A program made the position numbers and the translations under genes. Positions 56,096 through 64,000 of a stretch of DNA of 64,000 nt are shown here, in pieces. The notes under the pieces are model-generated. The model was not told the DNA's origin and did not search any database. It saw nothing but the letters and a program-made list of their open reading frames with translations. The stretch comes from Cantharellus purpuraceus (lineage: Eukaryota; Basidiomycota; Agaricomycetes; Cantharellales; Hydnaceae), in the NCBI GenBank assembly GCA_025174535.1, contig JALBUN010000003.1, positions 1,448,501 to 1,512,500 of the forward strand. The letters are read 5' to 3'. Positions within the stretch are counted from its first letter, which is position 1. Each line of letters opens with the position of its first letter.

Positions 56096-57238
56096 TCACT
56101 GCTGACCGGCCTGAAAATCCTGCTTCTCCTCTTGCTTTGGAATTACTGCCTTCTGCGCTTCTTCCTTGGCCTTCAGTGCAGCTGCAACTGACTCTGATAT
56201 CATGCCTGCAATTGCTGTTTGTGTGAGATCAGCTCGGATATGTTCCTTGCATGGTTCAGGGCATGCTGGGGATATATGGCCATGCTTTCCACAGTTATAG
56301 CACGTCTGAGTCTCAATGTGATGGCGGTTGGAGTCAATATCCATAGGTGCAGCACCATTAGAGGTTGCCAAGGTAGTTGGTACAGAGATGACTGGAGTGC
56401 TGTGAGGGTGGGATGGGGTAGAGCGGGCAGGAGTGAGGGAAGTCTGAGCACATCTCACTTCTAGAAGACGACGGTGGTTGCAGTCAATTTGACAGGCCGC
56501 TTCCTTCCATGCCTTGAGATCAGATGGGAGGGATGGCTGTGCATGGATCTTGTCAAGAATCATTGGAGGGAGCCCTCAGGCATAGGCATCTTCCAGTGCT
56601 GCATCATTAAACCCAGTCCTTCCTGCTAGTATCTCAAACTGTGCTGTGTATTCATCTGCTGACATGCCAGGTGTCATCCTAAGATTGTGTAACTTTGTTC
56701 GTGCTGTTCGAGAGCGGTCAGGGTCCCCAAAAGCATTCTCCACCTGCTTAATGAATTCCTCCAAGGTGGAGAGTGGTGAGGTCCTGTCAATGACTGCCTG
56801 TGTCTCATTGTGCGCCCATACTTCAGCAGAACCTCCCGTCATAAAAGAGAGGGCATAGAGGATCTTGGTCCACTCATCTGGGAAAGATGTAGGCTGGACT
56901 GCAATGGCAAGCCTGATAGAGCGAATGAAACCTTCCATCTCTGCATGATCTCCATTGAATTTGGCTGGTTCAGCTGCCCTTATTGGGTGAACAGATGATG
57001 ACGTAGGAGAAGGTGTGGGAAATGAGGTGGTCTGTGAGATTGTCTGTGCTGCAGTGATGGCGACAGCAGTGGCAGCATCTGCTAGGTTGTTCTGGACATT
57101 GGCGAACTGGCTCTGGAGGTGCTGGTTCTGGAGTTGCAGCTGCTGGAGCTGCTGTGCCTGGGTGTTGAACAACGCTCACAGAAAGCCACCACTTTCACCT
57201 AGAGTGTCCCAATAGGCTTCAGGGAGCTGATTGGTCAT
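56096..57238 (-). pseudogene. Gypsy-2 gag
   Basis: The ATG at 57238 gives MTNQLPEAYWDTLGESGGFL, then a TGA, then a Gln-rich coiled-coil start (QAQQLQQLQLQNQHLQSQFA). The Gag core reads KFNGDHAEMEGFIRSIRLAI, ILYALSFMTGGSAEVWAHNE and TKLHNLRMTPGMSADEYTAQ. A second TGA follows (EDAYA*GLPP). The end has an intact zinc knuckle CYNCGKHGHISPAC. Both TGAs probably derive from CGA. Confidence 0.9.
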
Positions 57239-57320
57239 GGTATCGGTGAAGTAGTTAATAGGGAAAGTGTTATGAGGTGTGGGGTCATCTTATGAGCTTG
57301 ATCTTCTGTGAGGGCGATGC

Positions 57321-57475
57321 TGATGATGAGGCCACAACAACAAGATACTTGATAAGTGAGAGCCGATAAGAGATAATGCCAGCTGGTACAGCGGATATCC
57401 TCAGAGATCAAGCTGAGGGGATCACACTGCACCAAGGCGAGTCTTTATACTAAATGATGGAGATGGATAGGAGAA
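57321..57475 (-). mobile_element. Gypsy-2 5' LTR remnant
   Basis: It matches 49841 onward of the 3' LTR (CTGATGATGAGGCCACAACA) for 155 bp, without the 58-bp duplication, and stops at 57475 where gypsy-1b integrase begins. About half of the LTR is gone. Confidence 0.8.
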
Positions 57476-57737
57476 ATTCAGCTGCTGCCCCATGTTGGTG
57501 ACGTTCTATGAAATCCATGGAGATGGAGTCCCATGGTTGCTCCAGGACCAGAAGTTGCTTAAGCGTTCCATAGGGTTTGTGCCTTTGTGATTTTGAGTGC
57601 ATACACGTGGTGCAGGAGTTACAGTAGTGTTGAATGTATTCTTGCATTTTAGGCCATATGTAGTCCTGTCGGATTAATCCTTGTGTGCGATTTTGCCCAA
57701 AATGGCTGGAGATTGGGTGATCATGATAATACTGCAA
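57476..57737 (-). pseudogene. Gypsy-1b integrase zinc-binding domain
   Basis: Reads QYYHDHPISSHFGQNRTQGL, IRQDYIWPKMQEYIQHYCNS, CTTCMHSKSQ and SISMDFIERHQHGAAAEF, the HHCC domain and the first core Asp, then is cut. Confidence 0.85.
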
Positions 57738-58055
57738 AACTCAGAGTTGGAGACCGTTGGCGTCAGGGACATATATCTGGTTGTTGTGTCGGAGGTGTCC
57801 TTTGGGGTCAAGTGACCATTTCGGATCGGAAGGGTTGTCCAAGTGTTTAACTGCAATAGGATCAGATTGGAGGGATGAGTGGATGTTGGAGCGGGGTTGA
57901 TTGATGTCCATAATGGTGACAGCTCAGAGGGTGGGAGTCATGAGGGTGGATGCTCATAGGGATGATGCCAGCTGCTCATTAGTAAACACAGGACGAAAGT
58001 TGTGGGGGTTTACAGTGGCATAGTCGCTATTCCCCTCTTTAGGGTAGATGTCCCA

Positions 58056-59747
58056 TCATCTAGTTAACGCGTTGGGCTTTGCTCCAAGTCGACCAGGACG
58101 GAAACGGATAATGAGATTGAACTGAGATAGGTATTTGGACCATCGGACTTGTCTCCAGGTGAGCAGTTTTGTTGTGGAGAAGTATTCCAAGTTTTTGTGG
58201 TCAGTTATGACGTCCACTGGATTGGAGGGGCCTTCAAGGTAGTGTCTCCATATCCAGAAGGCTTCATATATGGCAAGGAGCTCTTTGTCATGGACATCAT
58301 AGTTCAGTTTGGGGGGTGTAAATGTATGTGAGTGAAAAGTGATCAGATGGACTTGTCTGTCATCCAGAGAGATGATGGACAGGATCACAGCAAGTGCATA
58401 GTCAGAGGCATCGGTTTCTAATAGGATAGGAACGTCTGGCACCCAATGAGTCAGTATCGGAGCGGAAGTAAAGGCCTTTTTCAAGGTCTCAAAGCTCTGT
58501 CTGCATTTGTCAGTGAAATTCCATTGGATACCCTTCCTAGTGAGTCGGGTGAGTGGAACGGTGATATCGGAGTAGCTGTGAATGAAGTGGCGGTAGAAGT
58601 TGGTGAACCCTAGGAAGGACTGTACGTCCTTGACTTTCCGGGGTTCTGGCCATTCCTGTATGGCTTTGATTTTGTCATCGGACATTGTCAATCCTGCCGG
58701 GGAGAGGATATAGCCTAGGTATTCAACCAAGTCGGAGTGGAATTCACATTTGTCAGCACGGGCAAAGAGGCCATGTTTTTGGAGATGTCGGAGTACCTCT
58801 CAGACATGTGTCCGATGTTCTTCTTTGTTGTCTGAATATACCAGAATGTCGTCTAAGTAAACGAGGACGGTCACATTGAGGAGGTCGGTGAAGGTATCAT
58901 TCATGAACCTCTGGAAGGCAGCCAGAACATTGGTTAGTCTGAAGGGCATGACGCACCACTTGAAAGATCCATATCGTGTGTGGAAGATCATTTTCCATTT
59001 GTCACCTTCTCGGATGCAGACTAGATGGTAGGCATGTCAGAGATCTATTTTGGAATAGATCTTAGCCTTTCGAGGACTTTTGAGTAGGTCTGTGGTGCGA
59101 GGTAATGGGTATCAGTCTTTCTTGGTGATCTTGTTGAGTCCACAGAAGTTGACGCATAGATGGAGTGATCTGTCCTTTTTGTGGACAAATAGGACCGGAG
59201 CTCCATGGGGAGATAGGGATGGGCGGATGAAGCCTGTAGCCAAGTTCTTGTCTATGAATGTTCGGAGAGCCAGTAGCTCTTTTTGTGATAGCAAGTAGAT
59301 AGGGCCAAGCGGAGGGGTGGAGTTGTCATCCAGTTCGATCTTGAGATCATATGGTTGGTGTTCTGCTAGGGAGTCAGCTTTAGACTTGCTGAACACGTCG
59401 GCAAACTCATGATACTCCTTGGGAACCATAGAGAGGTCTGGTGGAGTGGATCGGGCAGGATGAGCAGCGAGGAATATCGGATCGGAGAGGTGGACCTGGA
59501 ATGTGTGAGAACCATCCAGCTTGCTTAGTCTGGCGAAGACCATAGCGTCCACCATCGATATAAACGGAGGGGTAGACAGAGTATCTATCGGAGTGGAGTC
59601 AGCGGAGGCAGAAGATAATTTCGCACCTATAGTTGCTGGTGACATCGGGGATGACACAGCCTGTGCTGGAGAACGGAATGTGATATGGCCCAATGCCCAG
59701 TCAATCAACGGATTGTAGCGGGTGAGCCAGTTATGTCTGAGAACCAC
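58056..59747 (-). pseudogene. Gypsy-1b protease end, RT and RNase H
   Basis: From 59747: [60 protein letters not shown] and a TGA. Then [20 protein letters not shown], an intact palm [13 protein letters not shown], a stop, and an uninterrupted 224-residue RNase H block with [36 protein letters not shown] and [16 protein letters not shown]. Few inactivating changes compared with gypsy-1a. Confidence 0.92.
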
Positions 59748-59959
59748 AGAACAGCTGGAGTCAAGCGGAGTAACATAGAATGTAAGGTTCTGGATTTCTC
59801 TGACAGAAAAACGGATAGACAGATCTATAGCTTGTGAATAACAGCATTAGTAGTGCCATCAAATAATCAGAGTGGTATCGGAGTTATGGTGTATGTATGG
59901 AGTTTATGTAAATCAGAAAAAGAGGAATCGAGGAAACAGTGAGTAGAACCGGAGTCAAT

Positions 59960-62675
59960 TAATGCTTGAATCGTGGTATCAGGAATGGAGTTGGAGTGGA
60001 CGAGGAGGGTAAGGGAGTTGGAGTGGGAAAGAGCAGATGTGTTCAGGTGGACCTCATCTGTCGTATGGGGAGTACCAACGCAGCCCTCAGCCCGTATGGG
60101 GGCTATAGGACTGCTTACTATTTTTTCTGGTCCATCGCTTTAGTGTCGGACTTGTCCGTCGTGGCGTTGGCAGCACGGCCCTTTGCCTTTGCTGTGGACA
60201 AGGTTGCCTTGTTGCAATCCTTGGCTTGGTGACCAGGCTTTCTGCAGGACAGAGGTTGTTGTCCATGTGGCGCTGGCGTTCCTGCTGGGTAAGTTTCCCA
60301 TCCTTCCCCAGCTTGGTGGAGAGGTCCGGAGTACTCTTGTGAGCTCCGGGGTTATTGCTGGTGCCGGAGTTGTTCTGACCAGAACCGGAAGCGGCAGCGT
60401 TACCAGTGTTTGACTTCTGGCCTGAGTTGGCAGTGGCCCGCTTATCGGACCCCTTGTTGGACTTTGGTGTCTTGTCCAATGATTTGTCCAATTTGTTGTT
60501 GGCCAAATTTTTGCGGGAGACCTCGGATTGACGTGCCCAATAATGGGCGTCGATGGATTGGGCGAGCTTGTGGAGGGTAGCCAAAGTATCCGGCTTACCG
60601 ACATGTGATATCTCGTCCTTGATGCGGGATGGAAGTCCAACGTAAAATTGGCGTCGGAGTGCTGTATGGGAACTGGTTTTCCCTTAAAAAAGATCTTGTT
60701 TAAAGTCCCGAAACTGTACAATTTCGCTTCATGGCCTTAAAATATCAGCATATATCTGCTGCTTTCTCTTGATTCAGGGCCATTCAAATATTCTCTATTT
60801 TTTCATATTTTTTTGGGAATTTTCCATGCAGAAATGAGTCTACAAACTTATTGTTCTGCTGGGCGAAGTTTTGGGACCCACATGGACCCACAAACCTTCG
60901 CAGATGTCAGCAGCCCCAAATTCAGCCGGAGTCACCCGGACAACTGACTCATTTTCGATCACATGACTCATTTCAATCTCCGACTCAATCTGGTCACCAC
61001 TGCCAGTAAATCCTCAATATCTTCGCAACCACTGCACCTCCTGACTCCATTTTCAATGGAGAGTTCAATAGAAGCTGTGCCTACCCATAGCTATGCTAAT
61101 CAGCCCGGGAAACAAAGTATTGACCGAGTTATTTGAGTAATGGTGACTCATGCAATAACTCCTGCCATGACTCATGCTATGACTCCTTCCATGACTCATA
61201 CCATGACTCCTGTGATTACTCATACTATGACTCCTGCTCTGAGTCACACCATGACTCCATCCATGACTCATGCCATGAGTCAGAGCAAATCCAAGCAGCT
61301 CATTGGCTAGGAAACTTCCACCCCCTTCTCACATATTCCACTAGCTTCCAGTAGTTTCCATCTATTAATAGGTAGAAGTTTCCAGTAGTATTAGTCAGCT
61401 CCTGTAAATACAATATAAAAGGAGCCCATTCTGCCTCTGAATAAATAACCATTTCTACCCCATCATTTGCACATCAGTGTGACTAGAGTGACATACAGTG
61501 TCATCCTCTATACCTCAGTAACTGTTGATTGTCCAGTTCAAGGGTCGCTTACAGTTGTGTAACTGTATTCGATTGCACTCGAAGTAGTGATTGTCCTGCT
61601 TTGGGCGTGAGTGTAGTATCTACCTCGCGTGACTACAAATCTACAGGGTGAGATTGTCTGTCGATAGTCCTGCCACAGAGCATTAGAATCTTGAACTCGT
61701 GTGAAGCAGTTGCTAGACTACTTCACACATCGCTGTTACCCACTTCAGAGTGTCACTGGTTGGACGGTCAGATTCATCCACCTACTTCCTCTAGCCTCTA
61801 AGTGCATTCCCCTCTTTTTGGAATATCTGGACCCCTAAGCGTCCGTGAACTATAGACTCTGGAAGTCTTATTCATTCCCTACTGCTAAGAAACGTATTAC
61901 CTTCCTGCGTATCGTCTTCATTGACCATTACAACGGATTGTAACCAAAGTACAAACATTAAATTGTTTCTGGAGTTGTGCTGCAGTAGGATTTGATATTC
62001 TTCTCAGCTGTTCATTCACGGAATTGTGGTGATTTAGAGTTTGCCCTAACACCATAATTTTGCGGGTTCCAAAACAAGTGCGGCATCACCCCATTGGACT
62101 TTCGGAGCTAGCTGCTGGAAACTCACAATGTATTTTGCGATTTTGTGATTCTCCTTCATCCAAAGTCGATCGAGTTTGTTCTCAGCATCGGCCTCAGGGT
62201 TATAAGGACCGAAATTGGTCCGAAGTTCGGAGATGAAGTTGGAGTAGTCCTCTGACCATATCGGGTCATCGGAGTCATCCATGAGCGCTGGCTCGAAGTA
62301 GTCCAGTGCGGTGCCCTTGAGATAGGACATGGTGAAGGTAACCTTTGCCTGATCGGATGTGAATGTGTTGGGGCGATCGTGGAAATTCAACTGGCATTGC
62401 ACCAAGAACGGCTGGAGTTTGCATGGATTGGAGCCATCGAATGGGTTGGGTTCTCAGACCTTGGTCCGGGACTTAGGGGCTTGTGGGTTACAGATGCTGC
62501 TAGCGAGCAGGGAGATGGCTTGCACCAGATTTGGAGAGGGCGGGGTGTCGTCTTCTTCATTGACAGCCTCTATGTGGTCCGTCAGTTCTTCAACAACCTC
62601 GGGGATGGTGTCGATGCTGGGGGCGGGTCCCTCGACGATTCATGCACGTTTGGAATTGGCAGTGGATCGTGGCAT
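59960..62675 (-). pseudogene. Gypsy-1b gag, split by LTR-A
   Basis: Start MPRSTANSKRA at 62675, then a TGA shared with gypsy-1a, followed by QLNFHDRPNTFTSDQAKVTF, MSYLKGTALDYFEPALMDDS and KIAKYIVSFQQLAPKVQWGD. LTR-A occupies 60663-62076. After it the frame resumes with MATLHKLAQSIDAHYWARQS, the Asn/Ser-rich linker, and a region where gypsy-1a has its zinc knuckle. Here a 4-base loss (near 60243) shifts the frame and destroys the knuckle (NNLCPAESLVTKP). Confidence 0.85.
60663..62076 (-). mobile_element. LTR-A copy A8, 1414 bp, in gypsy-1b gag
   Basis: Flanked by perfect duplications AGTGC (60658-60662, 62077-62081), with the usual TGTTTTGG/CCCATACA ends in minus orientation. It carries the TGAGTCA/TGACTCA array at about 60950-61290. 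Confidence 0.95.
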
Positions 62676-62707
62676 TGGTAGGAGCGAGTATGGCAGTTTG
62701 AATATAC

Positions 62708-63223
62708 TGTTACGCACTAGGTCCGATTTGGGGTCGGAGATTGGGTTGGAGGTTGGGTTGGAGTTGGAGTACATCGTGGGGGTCAGAACGGACTTGGCTT
62801 CAGCTTATGTGCTGCGCCCTCACTAATACTGGTGTCCGAGATTTCGGAGACGGAGTACAACTTAGAGAGTTAGGATTGGACTTAGGAGCTAGGCATGATT
62901 TGATATTCGAACTGGGGAATGAAGTCCCCAGTCGGGCAACTTAAATACATATTTGAAATCTAATAATAATTACTCCGGTGATGGGTCTCCAAGGCTGATG
63001 GCCTTACGTGAGTATGTCCGAGTCCGATGGGGACAGATGTCCGGGTTCCTATGGTGATGCTGATGCATCAATCGGAACTGGAGGCGGATGGGCGGAATCG
63101 GCGGTGACAATCAGACAGGTAAATGGAGATGTAGCAGTTTCCAAATGGAGTATAGATTTCATATGCACGGGGATCTGAGGGGATCGGATGGGGATCTGGG
63201 CGTTAATGAATATAGTCATAACA
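62708..63223 (-). mobile_element. LTR-B, 5' LTR of gypsy-1b, 516 bp
   Basis: In minus reading it runs TGTTATGACTATATTCATTA to CTAGTGCGTAACA. It follows directly on the copia ORF at 63226, so gypsy-1b was inserted into that element. Confidence 0.9.
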
Positions 63224-63225
63224 GC

Positions 63226-64000
63226 TCCGCCGTGAACTGCATGGTGAAGACAGTTCAGGATTTCTAGCTAAAGGGAAAGGGAAAGCAGGGGGCAGAAAAG
63301 GCACGGATACAAAGAGAAAAGGGAAATGCCATAACTGCGGTGTAGCTGGGCACTGGGCACGTGATTGCATGAAGCCAAAGAAGAACGATGCGAATGCCAA
63401 AGCAGGCACACAAGCGCTGGTCGGACACATGTTTACGGTGCTGAATGGAAAGGCAAGTGGAAGCAATGCCAATACCATGTACTACCTGGACTCAGGGGTG
63501 TCAGGTCACTACACACCATGCCAAGAGGATCTCCAAGACTATGCACCATTCAGTGTGCCGCGCCAAATCACCACCACAAAGGGTCAGGTGCAGGCAATGG
63601 GATCTGGAACTGTACGCTATGCGATCCAGCTGAAGGATGGCGGTGAGGCGTTTGGTGAGCTGCACAATGTGTCCTGGGTACCCAACATTGCAGTGAGATT
63701 GCTGTCTGTATGCCAGCTGACACAGAAGGGATATACTGTGGCATTCAATCAGTCAAGCTGCAAGCTGCATGGACCAGGAGGAAACACTATTGACATACCA
63801 GTAATGGAGCAGGTCTACCCAGTGCGGCTGAGAGTCATGAAGCCACAGACTAATGGGACTGCAAACCTGGTATTCACTGAGTCTGACAACTCCCAACTAG
63901 CGAAGCGGCTGGATGGTGAGTGGTTACTGGCAGCCACGGCACCTGCTGAGATCACATGGATGGACCTACATTGGATGATGGGTCATCTAAATATGTGGGA
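63226..64000 (+). CDS. Ty1/copia Gag-Pol fragment, open through the window edge
   Basis: An unbroken frame of about 258 codons: LRRELHGEDSSGFLAKGKGK, a zinc knuckle CHNCGVAGHWARDCMK (CX2CX4HX4C), the protease-like YLDSGVSGHYTP (usually DSGAS), the linker LHNVSWVPNIAVRLLSVCQL, and the start of the GAG-pre-integrase zinc domain, WMDLHWMMGHLNMW. The 5' part of gag was displaced by the gypsy-1b insertion. The frame continues past 64000. Unlike the other pol genes here it has no stop, so this copy is young. Confidence 0.9.

Larger units (their letters stand above)
49841..57475 (-). mobile_element. Ty3/gypsy chromovirus gypsy-2
   Basis: The order on minus is a truncated 5' LTR (57321-57475), gag (57238-56096), protease, RT, RNase H, integrase with a C-terminal chromodomain, a small extra ORF (50241-50645), polypurine tract and 3' LTR (49841-50187). 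LTR-A is inserted at 52174-53587 between RNase H and integrase. The chromodomain places it among chromoviruses. Scattered stops and a changed RT active site make it inactive. It abuts gypsy-1b at 57476. Confidence 0.92.
57476..63223 (-). mobile_element. Ty3/gypsy element gypsy-1b, 3' truncated
   Basis: The 5' LTR-B is at 62708-63223, gag from 62675 with LTR-A A8 inside, then protease, RT, RNase H and the start of integrase. Integrase ends at 57476 where the gypsy-2 LTR remnant begins. It retains more CpGs and fewer stops than gypsy-1a. Confidence 0.92.

Overview
The window looks like chromosomal DNA of a filamentous basidiomycete (Agaricomycetes). The genes are cut by many short GT-AG introns of about 50-100 bp, and the window holds a chitin-fungus set of housekeeping genes, the large intron-rich seven-helix membrane protein families typical of mushrooms, and Ty3/gypsy and Ty1/copia retroelements of the kinds common in Agaricomycetes. 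The species cannot be named from sequence alone.

Layout. 1-2150 is a mosaic of LTR pieces, a 12-bp minisatellite, a coiled-coil ORF fragment, a hairpin-rich LTR-like segment and a gypsy integrase scrap. 2735-4469 is a seven-helix membrane protein gene. 4470-8004 is gene-poor, ending in a copia RNase H tail with its polypurine tract and a candidate 3' LTR. 8426-20896 is a compact gene island: a PHD-finger plus chromodomain protein (8426-10791), the 60S export adaptor NMD3 (11001-13128) and the plasma membrane proton ATPase (13715-17152) all on the minus strand, then a mitochondrial Mgr3-like TPR protein on plus (18221-19732) and SEC62 on minus (19943-20896). 23268-24877 is a second seven-helix membrane protein gene and 26479-27699 a zinc-finger gene. 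From about 29.4 kb to the right end almost everything is transposable element.

Retroelement map. A broken Ty1/copia element lies on minus (about 29420-35640). A broken Ty3/gypsy element (gypsy-1a) lies on plus (37035-42179), a chromodomain gypsy (gypsy-2) on minus (49841-57475), a second gypsy-1 copy (gypsy-1b) on minus (57476-63223), and a copia ORF open through the right edge (63226-64000). Into these are inserted copies of a 1.4-kb LTR-like unit, called LTR-A here. Five are complete; four have perfect 5-bp target duplications and the fifth matches at 4 of 5. One sits inside an older LTR-A copy, and a 1034-bp arm at 44372-45405 is mirrored by one at 46110-47143.

Most relevant for follow-up: a small ORF family between gypsy pol and LTR with its own TATA box (48331-48765 and 50241-50645); the PHD-chromodomain gene; the dense TGA(C/G)TCA sites in one LTR-A subfamily; the TATA-led coiled-coil ORF divergent from LTR-B in two copies; the large inverted LTR arms; and CpG-directed decay (CGA to TGA stops) of the repeats. 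LTR names A, B, C and R are local labels for this window. All splice sites were deduced by eye.
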